Source: Halichondria panicea
Lineage: Eukaryota > Porifera > Demospongiae > Suberitida > Halichondriidae
Length of the DNA: 64,000 nucleotides
Assembly: GCF_963675165.1 (NCBI RefSeq)
Contig: NC_087379.1
Coordinates: 4,031,442 to 4,095,441 of the forward strand
Direction: 5' to 3'
The notes beneath the pieces are model-generated. The model ran no database searches. It saw nothing but the letters and a program-made list of their open reading frames with translations, and was not told where the DNA came from. This document shows positions 32,684 to 44,395 of this stretch, one piece after another; within the stretch, counting starts at the first letter, position 1; the number at the start of each line of letters is the position of its first letter. The translations under genes and the position numbers were made by a program.

Positions 32684-33091
32684 TAGTCTCGCGAGCAGAC
32701 GTGGGAGGGAGGGAACGTCTGGTAACTATTGCAGCAATTCCATGGCACTGAGGAATGTAGTCACGTGCAAGATATTTGTTAATTAATTAACCAAATTCAC
32801 ATGTAGACAAATATTTTCATATGCAGCTAGCTAGCTCTTGCTTGGTCTGAGCTCCTTGTAACCAAGTTTCTTCACAACCAGGTATAGTTCAACACTAAAA
32901 TTAGCCTTTGCTAGAGTAATAATCCTTCTTTTCACGTTCATTTTATGCTATAATAGGAAAATATACGGGGTGTTACCCGCCCACTATGACGTGGACAAAT
33001 CTGATTGGCACTGCCAACATTCTGGCAGTGGTCCACAGAATTGCTGCAATAGTTACCAGACGTTCCCTCCCTCCCACGGCTCGCGAGACTA
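32684..33091. mobile_element. 408-bp TIR element with perfect 9-bp target duplication
   Basis: Ends TAGTCTCGCGAGC are inverted, followed by GTGGGAGGGAGGGAACGTCT and GGTAACTATTGCAGCAATTC on both sides (about 60 bp with one small gap). The 9 bases ggctaaggc occur at 32675-32683 and 33092-33100. It is non-coding and of the same superfamily type as 31759-32103 but a different sequence family. Confidence 0.9.
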
Positions 33092-33219
33092 GGCTAAGGC
33101 TAGGCTAGAGCAAGCCTTTTCCGGTTAAGGTTGCCGCGAGTCTAAGTCTACAAGTAACGCCCGATTATGTGCTCCTTTGTAAACTGTTTTGCACATGCGC
33201 TAAATAGATCACTAGGTCT

Positions 33220-33525
33220 AGGGTAGCGCCAGCGATCGGAGTACGGCCGATGTTTTTAATATACGTAATGATAGACCTTGATTAGTGCTCTCTAGTAGTG
33301 GTCTTGGATTTCCAGTGCCTTGCTTGGTTCTCTAGATATGAAGGCCGAAAGTAGCTGGGCGTGGTCTGGCAAGTGGGTAAAGGGTGCTAGGTATGAAAGT
33401 GGCTTAATGGGGGTCAGAGGTCAGTTTGGAAAAGGGTTGGGCTTGCAAATGAGAATCCGGATGAGGACATGTCTGGGTCAGAGGTCAGATGGGCTGGGCA
33501 TCCGGATGACACTGTACTGCGGTTT
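33220..33525 (+). repeat. Segment duplicated in inverted orientation at 45560-45785
   Basis: Shared text includes CGGCCGATGTTTT, TTGATTAGTGCTCTCTAGT, GGGTTGGGCTTGCAAATGAG and GACATGTCTGGGTCAGAGGT. This copy carries about 100 extra bases in the middle. The other copy ends just before the start codon of the secreted protein at 45806. Confidence 0.8.
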
Positions 33526-34661
33526 TCAGAGTTCTTGCATCTCCAATGTCTAGAGCGGAAGTACCTGTCACGTGAACCGTTACGTAACAAGATTGAAGTC
33601 TAGCTTCATTCTAAACCGATTTTTTCCCAATACATGATTTGGGAGAAAATCAACCTTGGAAATAGCCTTTGCAAGCCTTTTGCATCACCACTGAAGCTAT
33701 CCTTGAGATTGTAAGCACTTCCAATAGTTTTGTGAGCTACTATTAGTAACACAGGACTGGATGTCTGGAGCTAAGAGAGAGAGATTCTACTGTCTATATG
33801 ACTCATCACTGACATCAGCTTGCAGCAACACAAAATGAGTAGGCAGACCGGGGTAGTCACTTCAATCAGTTCCTTATATAATACTGAGAAGCTACACTCT
33901 TATTTCAGACTTTTCTGGATAACTAGTAACAAATAATTTTGTCTGTAAATGAAAACTCATGTAAAAAAACTTGCCTGACTCAGCAATATTTGTGCTCCCG
34001 TGATGTTGTCCAACCAGAGGAGGCGCGAAGCACTTAACCTTTGCTCATTAGGTCTCTAATTGCCGTTGTGTTAATTGCATGCCAGTCTCATGAATTAGCC
34101 GCCCTTCGAGTTTACTTTCAGCTTATTTAGAGGGACGTGCAAGAACCGACGGTCATGATGGTACATGTACATGCTTTTTCTTTTGTATCAGGCCGATTGG
34201 TATGATGACATGTACGTATTTGACTCATGTCTTGTAGGTGTAGGGTATAATGCAGATTTGTAACTTCCTTACTCTGGGTTGCCACTCGTACTCGTACTTG
34301 GCAGTCGAGGTCAAAGTTCAAGAAAACGCACATGATACACAATAATACCCCCCCCACAATAATAAAGATACACATGATCAGAGCTAAAAAGTAGCTCTAC
34401 TGACTTAGTAGGAAATACATACTTGTATAAGTGTAGTGTATAAGCACTCTGTTTGTGTGCATACTCTGTTTGTGTGCTTACGCCCAGTGCAAGAAAGGGA
34501 GCACCACTGAAAAAGTGGATACATGTACGTACCCAATAGTGTCCAATTGACGGGCTAGATGTACATAGAATAATGTTACAGAGGCATTTGCAACTATTTT
34601 TGACTGCCATAACAAAATGTATTCAAAACAGGCTGGCATTCTTTTAAAATAAAGCACGTAC

Positions 34662-36627
34662 GTTTGCCCAGCTGTCTGGTAAGAGCTGATGCTGGCGATG
34701 GGTCCCACATCAAACTGGAGAGAGATGCCAGGCTTGCTCCCGTGTCTCTGGCCCTGTGCACACTCCTCACTGCCTACAATGAACTCAGTCTGTGAACCAG
34801 AAGAAAACACCGATAATTTCTCAGCATTTAGAGAGATTTTAGGGAGGTAGATACATAACTACTGAAGCCTCTCAAAAAAGAGAGGTGGCAGAGGTTGTTT
34901 AGACATTACATGTCAGCATTGCACAAAGTTTGAGTGGTCTACATAACGGACACCTTCGGGGAACAACGTTTTGGCTTTGATAATCACTAGTACGTGCATG
35001 TATATATACGGGTACTTTTTTTACCCATTACATGTCCTGTATGCCCAATAGTAACTCAATCTCTTATTTACACCCCAATAGGTGCTAAGTCAGGTACGTA
35101 CACATGTAGTAAAGCTGACCTGAACTTTCCGAAGGAGTCAACCACTTTTTTCTGTGTAAGGACAGGACAGGAGAACATTATAATTACCAAAACAAAAAAA
35201 CACGTGCAGCACTGACGTAGCACGCACATAAACAATACATGAACAGCTAAGAGAGAGAGCCAGTGTTTTCTTGGCTTGCTAGCTAAAGCTCTAATACAAG
35301 TGAGGTGGAACAGTAACAGTATGCAGTTCACACTATCTGCAGTGGAGTTACCTGGCAGCAGTCTCCAGTATTGATATCCTGCCACGCCGCCATTCTCAAT
35401 CTGGGCGGCCATACTCTTGCTACCTCCACCTGGTGTTACGCAACCTGATTGGTCAGATCCATGAGAAGGCGTTGTATGGAGAAAATGTTGCTGGACAGGT
35501 GTGCTTGAGCTGCAGAAAAGTGCGACAAAAAGCCATACACTTACAGTAACGGACGATCGATCAAGTCGATCATCCATCATTGGTATAGCCCAGAAGGTCG
35601 AATACAAGACCTTTTCGTCCCTAATGTTTATTGTGCCGGGACTCATCAGTGGACTGCACGCGCACTCAGTAAATGTACTTTGCTCATACTATTAGCGGTT
35701 TCTAGAACTAATAAATAATTACTTGCATCCAGTGTAATTTAATGGAAAGTGGTCATGGCAATAGGCAAATGGACTAAGTGTACATGTAGTTATGGTCCAA
35801 CAGGACAGATTCTATGGCTATCTATGCAAATGTATGTGGTACATCATCACACAATAATTTAAACGGACTCCCAAATATTCGTTTAGCGGCAGGGGGGGTT
35901 CATTTAACCAATTAAATATTAAGTGGTGTAAATCATGTTACAAAGGGGTTGTATGGTAAGCATCAGTCAACCAATAAACACATTCTTGGCAATCACACTG
36001 AGACGGTAAAGACCCACTAGACAATAAACATTAAGTGACGTAGCTACATTCAAAGTTAGCTCCAAAAAACAGGCCTGCTTTCGAAAAAGGACCCACTTGG
36101 ATAAAAGTTCTGCAAGGGGCAAGAAAGTGCCTATTTCGACAAAAGACCAAGGGCTATATAGCCTATTTTCCTACAATTTGGCAGGCACGTATTTTGGGGC
36201 TGAAAGTGACATTGTCTGCGTCAGCATGACCTTCCTGGCACAGAACACAGTCAACACAGTCATCAATGCCACTACGTACACACACTTACAATGAGATGTC
36301 TCGGCAGCTCTTTGAGCTGGACAGGGTCCTTCTCCAGTCTGCGGAACAGCTGTGGGGGAGGGGGAGAGGTCACACGAAATTCTATGAGCCAATCATACGA
36401 GGGAATGCATACAGTAACTTACTCAGCCACACATAATTATAGGATAAGTGTAACGCTAGGAGGTGGAACGGTTATGCGCATCCTATACATGTAGGCACAC
36501 GTAGCTATTTAGGGCACCTCTCAGTATTTGTTTAGCCTTACGCAATGTTTTAGCGGCCTGAATACGGTACAAACATTACAAGTACGTACCTCTTCAGCTT
36601 GAGAGTCCTCTTGTGTGTTTGTCTGAT
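34662..36627 (-). CDS. Exons of an unrecognised minus-strand gene
   Basis: Several short open segments have good splice signals: 36627-36590 (codes TNTQEDSQAEE), 36349-36290 (20 codons, LFRRLEKDPVQLKELP...), 35509-35352, 35151-35120 (KKVVDSFGKF) and 34789-34662 (TEFIVGSEECAQGQRHGSK...). Another candidate exon of the same strand is at 45308-45153. The first two are duplicated at 39613-39576 and 39335-39276. I do not recognise the protein. Phases do not join between all neighbours, so exons are missing, and the frame of 35509-35352 is ambiguous (two frames look coding, one with an internal TAA). It could be one gene disrupted by the insertions at 36.9-45 kb, or pieces of two. Confidence 0.4.
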
Positions 36628-36636
36628 CTGTAAGTA
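36246..36636 (+). repeat. Segmental duplication, copy A (uninterrupted)
   Basis: About 390 bp are nearly identical to 38383-38429 plus 39278-39622. It covers two exons of the unrecognised minus-strand gene and the intron between them. Confidence 0.9.
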
Positions 36637-36653
36637 CTTGCAGCCATTAATTT

Positions 36654-36809
36654 TAGACTTGAACTTTTGGCATTGATCTTTTTTAACAACACAATCACCA
36701 TCGATCATTACCCACTAATAATCATGATCAATGTTTGCTTTATGTTATGTAGCTTTGGCACCTCCACCGAGGCATCAGCACCTACGGTGCTTTCATTGGA
36801 AAGGTAATT
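36654..36809 (-). repeat. Dispersed repeat (copy 2, reversed)
   Basis: This is the reverse complement of the unit at 18835-19080: TTGAACTTTTGGCATTGAT at one end and GGCACCTCCACCGAGGCATC...GCTTTCATT at the other. Confidence 0.65.
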
Positions 36810-36940
36810 CTGAGAGCTACTGCATCAATATTATTAGTTTAGGAATTGAACATGCTCTCAAAAATGCTACTAAATAGGTGTGAGGCTCTACTTTAAATAG
36901 GGATAAATACCTTCATTAGCCTTCATTATGACTAATCACA

Positions 36941-37385
36941 GAGCCTGTGTGTGGGGGGGGGGGAAGGTTGTGTACAGTATATTAGCCATGAGTGTGTGTG
37001 TGAGGGGGGGGGGAGGTTGTGTACAGTATCTATGAGCCTGTGTGTGTGGGGGGGGGGGAGGTTGTGTACAGTATATTAGCTATAAGCCTGTGTGTGGGGG
37101 GGGAGGTTGTGTACAGTATATTAGCTATGAGCCTGTGTGTGTGGGGGGAAGGTTGTGTACAGTATATTAGCCATGAGAGTGTGTGTGTGTGTGTGGGGGG
37201 GGGGAGGTTGTGTACAGTATCTATGAGCCTGTGTGTGTGTGGGGGGGAGGTTGTGTACAGTATATTAGCTATAAGCCTGTGTGTGTGGGGGGGGGGGGGA
37301 GGTTGTGTACAGTATATTAGCTATGAGCCTGTGTGTGTGGGGGGAAGGTTGTGTATGTGTTGGGGGGGGGGGGGAAGTTGTGTAC
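36941..37385 (+). repeat. G-rich minisatellite
   Basis: About nine imperfect units of 45-65 bp follow the plan CCTGTGTGTG-GGGGGGG-AGGTTGTGTACAGTATATTAGC. A weaker continuation lies at 37490-37600. Each unit brings a run of 6-12 G on the plus strand, giving strong G-quadruplex potential. Open frames through it are a by-product of the repeat. Confidence 0.9.
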
Positions 37386-37700
37386 AGTATGCACACCTTG
37401 CACGTAGGGGTGGTCCCAATATCGTCTCCTGCATAATCGAGTGATCCCTGTGGCTAGCCGTCAGTCGTGTCTAAGGCGGGTGCCCTCAGCTGGGGGGGGG
37501 GGGGATATTTAGCAACACAGCTCAATATGTACAGTACATTAGGTATAAAGCCTGTTGTGTGTGTAGGGGGGGGGGCTATGTACAGTACATTAGGTATAAG
37601 CCTGCCATGTACATACATGTAGGAGGTGATGAAGCAAAGTGGGTGATACCTAAAAATAGCTAACCACACATTACAGGGTTTATGCTAAGTCCTGGTAGGT

Positions 37701-37971
37701 CTTGAATAAACAAGATAGATCTTGAATAGAAATTGAGCAATAATTTAGAACCACAATGTACCTGTGCTGGACATGATGAAGTTAAAGACCTAGGGAGTTT
37801 TCTGATTTTAGTCAAGTCATTAATGTCTTACTATTTTTATCATACATCATGCTTCATCATGTCCAGCACCCTTACTATTTTTATCATACATGCTTCATCA
37901 TGTCCAGCACAGGCATTGTGGTTCTAAATTATTGCTCAATTTCTATTCAAGATCTATCTTGTTTATTCAAG
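37701..37971. mobile_element. 271-bp palindromic MITE
   Basis: Arms of about 75 bp start CTTGAATAAACAAGATAGAT and are inverted at the other end. The centre has two direct copies of CATGCTTCATCATGTCCAGC. A piece (GTTTTCTGATTTTAGTCAAGT) recurs inverted at about 38357-38380. Confidence 0.8.
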
Positions 37972-38138
37972 CCAGCACCCTTACTATTTTTATATCATAC
38001 ATCAGGCAATAATTATTGAGAAAGCTCAACATTTTCCTGCTTATACAATGCTGTACATGATGAAGCAATACGAGTTATATAACTATATAAATTATGGAAG
38101 TGTATTAATTTTATAGAACAGCTATATCGATCAGAATA

Positions 38139-38346
38139 CCGTATAGCGGGTCATTTTCGTGGGGGTAAAATATTCGTTATTTTCGTGGGCAGGCTGACCT
38201 CCACGAAATTTTAACGTAGGCGTGGGCTTATCGGAACGTAGGAATGCCGTGCAGCCACGAGGCTAAACGAAATTTTTACTCACGAAAACCACCGTTTCTC
38301 GAGTTGAACGAATTTTTTACCCCCACGAAACTTTCCCGCTATACGG
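38139..38346. mobile_element. TA-type MITE, CCGTATAGCG family, copy 2
   Basis: Ends CCGTATAGCGGG / CCCGCTATACGG have TA on both sides. The interior is made of inverted TTTCGTGGGGGTAAA / TTTTACCCCCACGAAA text. No coding capacity. Confidence 0.85.
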
Positions 38347-38429
38347 TACACATAACTATGACTTGACTAAAATCAGAAAACTCATGCTTCAACACAGTCA
38401 TCAATGCTACTACGTACACACACTTACAA

Positions 38430-39277
38430 AGAAATGTACTCTTGTTTAACCAAAGCAAGTGTAAATACATGACTATATCAAGAAAATTCAGCCCACCACT
38501 TCCCAACATGTGTCTTAATATCAGTGGACGTCCCCTACTTAAAGTTGACCACTACAAGTACCTTGGCGTGTGGATCTCTCACGACCTCTCATGGTCAAAA
38601 CACATAGAAGAAATGTGCAGAAATACCTGCAAGCAGGTTGGTATAATTTACCGACAGTTCTATGGCCACTCGTCACTAGAATGTTTTAAGACAACTCTAC
38701 ATCTCCCTTGTGAGATCAAAACTGGAATATGCTGCCCCTGTTTGGGATCCACACCAAAAAACAAATTCTCACAAAATAGAAAAAGTACAAAAGTTTGCCC
38801 TTAAAATCTGCACAAAACTTTGGAATATGGACTACGACTCCCTATTAGATACTGTGGACCTACCGTCCCTTTCTACAAGAAGATTGTACCTGAAGCTATC
38901 ATACCTTTACCAGGTAATAAATGGTAACTTTAAATTCCCTGATCCACCACTGGAAAGAAGAGTATGCCCTCTCAATCTAAGAAGCACAAAAAATATACAG
39001 TTTGAAAGACCAATTTGCAGAACAAATGCATATGCGAACTCTTTTTTCCCAAAGGCAATATCTGTGTGGAATGAATTACCACTGGAGCTGCAGGAAAGTA
39101 CATCGATTTTGTCATTTAAGAGAAATGTACTCTGTCACTTGCATTAGTATAATATTAGTCTTTATTTTTAATTTGTACTCGCTATTGTAAGTAATATATA
39201 CAGGGCGCACATTAGGTTAGCATAATATGCTACTAGTGTATCCATGCATTTTGCAGAATTATTATAAAAAAAAAAAA
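38430..39277 (+). mobile_element. 5'-truncated non-LTR retrotransposon (jockey/CR1-like RT end)
   Basis: The insert codes the end of a LINE reverse transcriptase: YLGVWISHDLSWSKHI, EYAAPVWDPHQ, VQKFALKIC, RTNAYANSFFPKAISVWNELP. One base is missing near 38700, so the frame shifts. The rest reads to a stop at 39147. A tail of about 12 A ends at 39277. It split copy B of a segmental duplication exactly at an exon border: the sequence on both sides joins to match 36246-36636. The element is dead, being truncated and frameshifted. Confidence 0.88.
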
Positions 39278-39622
39278 TGAGATGTCTCGGCAGCTCTTTG
39301 AGCAAGACAGGGTGCTTCTCCAGTCTGCGGAACAGCTGTGGGGGAGGGGGAGAGGTCACACGAAATTCTATGAGCCAATCATACGAGGGAATGCATACAG
39401 TAACTTACTCAGCCACATATAATTATAGGATAAGTGTAACGCTAGGAGGTGGAACGGTTATGCGCATCCTATACATGTAGGCACACGTAGCTATTTAGGG
39501 CACCTCTCAGTATTTGTTTAGCCTTACGCAATGTTTTAGCGGCCTGAATACGGTACAAACATTACAAGTACGTACCTCTTCAGCTTGAGAGTCCTCTTGT
39601 GTGTTTGTCTGATCTGTAAGTA
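39278..39622 (+). repeat. Segmental duplication, copy B (right part)
   Basis: This part matches 36292-36633 almost base for base. Minus-strand exon copies lie at 39335-39276 (differs by Asp to His and Gln to Leu) and 39613-39576. The first has lost its GTAAGT donor to the LINE insertion. Confidence 0.9.
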
Positions 39623-40117
39623 CGCAGGTACGCAATCACAATCACAATTTTACACCTGGCAGGGAACAAGACAGATCTAGCTGACACAATTTGTATGTAT
39701 ATACAACAATCATCACAACATCACTATATGCAATGCTGGATAGATATAATCATCTCACTTACCTTATTTTTCATAACTTGTGACAACCTAAAAATTGTGC
39801 CTAGGGTTTTTCCTCTGTGCTGGTCATGACCACGAAGTGACAACTCAGCTTGAAAAAAACCACACACCATTTTCTGTGTGCTGATGGTCAGCAAAGTGAC
39901 CCTAACCACAAAGTGACCAGGTAGCTCAGCTGAAAAAACCACAAACCACCACACTGGACAGCTAAAACACCTCAAGTATTATTTTTAGATTGTAGTTACA
40001 TCATTGGTTAGTTGCATATAAAGGCTACACAGTACACAAACAGCACTATTCATCTCACCAAACTCAGCAAGTTGATCTCACAGAGCAAGATATTCCAGGT
40101 GCAAAGAGAACTCTGCG

Positions 40118-43100
40118 ATGTACAGCATGGAAGACTCGCCTCTCACCCCAATAAAGGACTCAGAGGTTTGTACACCCTTGCTGTATGTACTTTGTGATAT
40201 ATAGAGTGGAAACTGCATTTGGTGAACCGCATTTGAAAACAACAAGTATGTATTGTATACACGGCAACTACATATAATGCTCAGAAACCGGATATACCGT
40301 ATAGCGTATAATTTTTGTGGGGCAAAATATTCGTAGTTTTCGTGGTTGAAGGTCTGACCACGAATATTTTACCCACGAATGAAGCGACCTTGCCTACCTT
40401 TACCTGCAGTGCAAGCTCCAACCACGAAAATATTACCCACGAAATGTCTCAATATTGCTGAACCACGAATATTTTGTCCCCCGAAAATTACCCGCTATAC
40501 GGTATGCTAAGAAATTTAACCCACCTGTATACAGGAACTTGAAGACTACTCTGAACAGGACAGGCTACAAGAGTCCGACTCGCCCCCTACTCCAAAGAGG
40601 AGATGTCTACAGGTGAGAAAATTAATAGTTACATCATCAGCACAACCACGTACAACCACGTACAGTGCATATAATTATACATATGTAGGCCCCCAATTTT
40701 TTCCATAAAATTGCCGCGAATTTCGCGTATTATATTTTGACTACGTGCTATATTGTTTTTCGCAGCTTATAATTGGTTGAAATCCGTCCCTATTTACGGT
40801 ATATGCACGTACATGTATAATTATATGCTAAATTTACCAGAGCAGACCATTATCACCCCCCTTCAGGATTCGCAACCAGACACACCCTTCTCCACTGTGG
40901 AATACCCTCAAGATTCGGACTACATTCTAACACCAATGGACATAAAATGTACTAATGCGCATGAAAAGGCGCTTTGTTTTCTTGATTTGAGCCAGTTGGA
41001 CGAGTTTGTCGAACGCCTCAATGAGATTCGTCAGTGCCCTGAACCAGCTTGTAGGGGTAACCTTGTTCCCACCTCAGTCAAGAGGGGAATAGGTGGAGTT
41101 GCAACAATAACATACAATTGTGACGGATGCCGAGGACAAGAGCTCACACTGGACACGTGCAAGGTACAAGAAGATGGAAGGAACAGTGAGATCACACGAG
41201 CACTGCATGTCGCCTTTATCATCAGTGGGTGTACCTTCACAACCTACACCAAGGTCTTACGCTACTCGCTGGGAATTCAGTCCACATACGACGACCGGTT
41301 TCAAGACACTATTCGCATTATGCACCCAGTGGTCAAAAAAATGGTGGATGAGATGTGCACAGAAGCCAAAGAGGCCATGAAACAAATGAAACCAGAAGAG
41401 CTAGGATCGTGGAAGAGAGCCGTCACTGTTGCAGATGGAGCATGGATGACAAGAGGTCATCATTCGAAGAACTTTACTTTCAGTATTAGAAATTATTTCA
41501 CAGGTGAATTGCTCTTTCGAATACATCTGTCTCAAAAGGGCGGAGACAATCTGTACAAGGGGACGTCCGAGGGAGCGGAGGGCTATGCAGCCAGGATACT
41601 CTTCCAGCAAGCCAAAGAACAGGGGATGAAATTGGAAATAAACTGGCAGGTAATGGTTATACTTAATGGCATTATATCTATGATTATAAGCGAGCTAGAA
41701 TGATGCAATTCCTGCCTTAATTTACAAAATAATTACACCAACCCCTAATTGGCAGGATGATGACTCCTCCACCTCAAAGGCCATAAGAGGTATCTACGAG
41801 GACGTAGAAATAATGATGTGTCGTGGACACGAGGGAAGGTCTCATCTCAACCAGTTGAAAAAGCTGATGCAAATGAAAGCGTTCACCTCTACAATGTTTA
41901 AAAGTCATCAAAATCACATTGCAGACATACAGAACAAGCCCTGCTCCTGTTCTGGAAAAAAGCACAAGAAAGGCTGCGGATGTTTCACTGACCAGTTCAT
42001 CAAAAACTCCAGAAATTTGTTCTCAAAAATTCTGTCGAACAGCGAGTCCAAAGAGGAATTTGAAAAAAAAACCCGTAGTCTCTACCATCATGCAATTGAT
42101 GAACACGTGTGGGATGGCGGATCTTGCGACTTTCATGCCCTAAAAGTGTGCAGCTGTGGAGAGTGCCCCGACAAAACAAACTTTGTGTGCGAGGGACAAG
42201 AGTACCACACACGGGATAAGCTGACATGTCCTTTCCATATGATGGCCTACAGGACGGAGATTGAGCACAGGGCTCGAAAGTCATCATCGCTGATCCACCC
42301 AGAACTAAAAGCAGGGCACACAAACTCGATGGAATCATCACACAACATCCTAATTCGATTTAGGCAGAAGCACATCTCCTTGGAAAAGAGTCACTACGAG
42401 CTCTCCACAGAGCTGGGCCTCCTTCAAGCCAACCTTACCTCAATGAGAAAAAACAAAGGACCTCATTACCACTGGATTCCTATGCTGTACCAAAGGTTGG
42501 GGCTGCCCCTCTATACAGGAATTGAGGATGCTCTGGAGAAGTACGGAAAATCCAGAGACAAGCAATTGAGAGAAATCAAAGAGGATAAGCACAAGAAGAG
42601 AAGGATACGATATAAGGTCAAGAGAAAGATGGACAGGGAAGAAAGAATAAAGTGGTCAAAGAAACTCGGTGATGCATACGGTTGTGAATGGAGGAGAAAG
42701 AGAACAAAGAAGGATCAAGCTGCCACGAAACTCTGCAAGTGTGGCTCCAGCGAACACAGAAACAAATCTCACAGAGACTGCCCACTGAACAAGCGACACG
42801 CAAGCAGGTCAGAGTTGTAATGAGATTTTAAAACAACATACAGACACGCAAAAAACATTGTGTCCAGTTAATATGATTGAAGCACACCATGCATGCATCT
42901 ATACAATTTACTGATCTGATGTCCGGGTTTCTTATTTACATGCAGGGATGCCAGGAGTCATCCTAAATCAGAGAAACAAGGACCTTCTTCAGCTGAATCA
43001 GATGAGTGAGTAATACGTACACATGAATGCATGTATACTAACAGAAGCAATGTGTAATGTACAGCAGCCGCCACAATGGGATTTTGTGGTGTGATTGTGA

Positions 43101-44395
43101 TAACATGTTCGCTATAAATATTTTTACAACACAGAAACAATGGGACAGACGCTAGTGTGAACAGGGACAGCAGTGACAGCAGTGAAAGCGACTTTGAGGA
43201 TCAAATTTTGCACGCAGAACGAGGCGAATGTATCTGCCCAAATCCCAAAGCACACAAGAGAAACTGCCCAGCGGGCAATAGGAACCGTGGGAAAAGGCTC
43301 TTCCAGACTTTCAAACCTGGAGACAAGGTAGCCATCCACGTTACGAGGTTGTCTGGGAAACACCTTGTCTGTCGCATTGCTCAAGTGACCAACAAGCGAT
43401 ACACACTCCATTCCAAGCGAGGGACCCTATTGAAGCGATTTGGAGGAAGTGAGCTACACAAATTGGGGGAAGACGAAGGCTACGAGATTCCCCTCGACAA
43501 CTGGCGCCAGAGCGAGGTCGTGTCAATCAGAGCACTGCAGGAAGAAGACATGGTGAGCTGCTCGTGTGCAATCGACACTCCAGACTATCTGTACGTGGAG
43601 GACGATGATTCAGAAGAGGACCCAGACACACAACAGGGTGATAACACTATTCAAACATCCATATACTGTCTGTCATCAACTGACATCAACAAGATTGATA
43701 GACCCACAGGATGGCTGAATGACATCGTCATCACTGCAAGCCAACACCTTTTGTACCAGCATTTCCCGCACATTGAAGGCCTACAGCCACCTACACTCCA
43801 AGCGATTAGAGGATTCAATGTGAACAAAGGAGAATTTGTTCAAATTTTAAACGTGAGCAATATGCACTGGTGTGTTGTGTCTACTGTTGGCTGTAGCCCG
43901 GGGCAAGTAAACGTCTACGACACCATGTACCGCAGCGTTCAGAAGTCAACGATTCCAATTATAGCAAGCCTGATGTTATGCACCTTACCCAACCTCACAA
44001 TCAACATGATGGATGTCGGTCTACAGAGAAACGGCTCTGACTGTGGTGTGCTAGCTATCGCCATTGCCTATGACTTATGTGCTGGGAACGATCCGTTGAC
44101 CGTGGTGTACGAACACACATCCACAAGACAACACCTGAAGGAGAGCCTCAAGAAGTGCTGCTTCGATCGCTTCCCAATAAGGAATTCGAGGACCTCAACA
44201 GGTGTGATCCACGCTGAGCATGTCCCCCTGTACTGCACATGCAGAATGCCCGAGGAAAACATCGAAGACGATCCTATGGCAGAATGTGATGTTTGCAAGG
44301 GGTGGTATCATCGATCGTGCTTGAGCATTCCCAACGAAGTGTTTCAAGTTGATGGCGTCGAATGGAAGTGCGAGGCATGCACAGAACAATCATAA
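40118..44395 (+). CDS. Mutator-like transposase fused to Ulp1 SUMO protease and PHD finger
   Basis: Six exons: 40118-40165, 40535-40612, 40867-41649, 41756-42807, 42946-43005 and 43135-44395. They are in frame, 1093 residues. N-terminus: acidic, Ser/Thr-Pro-rich. Residues about 65-580 resemble Mutator-type DDE transposases: Asp232 in VADGAWMTRG, an EGAEG phrase, Asp304-306 in WQDDDSS followed by C-x2-H (MMCRGHEG), and Glu496 in TNSMESSHN. Zinc knuckles of the C-x-C...H...CP type lie near 630-650 and 705-724. A Tudor/SH3-like stretch (FKPGDKVAI) follows. Then a Ulp1/C48 domain with GWLND and the triad His918 (MHW), Asp936 (VYD) and Cys977 (RNGSDCG). A C4HC3 PHD finger ends the protein (CTC, CDVC, WYHRSC, CEAC). 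Every catalytic residue is present. No matching left terminal repeat was found, so it is either an element with unseen ends or a domesticated gene. Confidence 0.85.
40297..40502. mobile_element. TA-type MITE, CCGTATAGCG family, copy 3
   Basis: Ends CCGTATAGCG / CGCTATACGG are flanked by TA on both sides. Interior words CCACGAATATTTTACCCACG are inverted. It lies in intron 1 of the transposase gene at 40118. Confidence 0.85.

Noticed and set aside
35352-35509. In-frame TAA as a nonsense mutation in an exon of the unrecognised gene
   Set aside because: A second frame through the same segment is open and also looks coding, so the frame with TAA is not secure.
37019-37444. Gly/Val/Cys-rich 141-codon frame
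   Set aside because: It is a by-product of the GT/G-run minisatellite.
39600-40117. A left terminal repeat for the transposase gene
   Set aside because: Searched by eye for TAG-starting ends matching 45087-45144, 44937 or the other families; none found.
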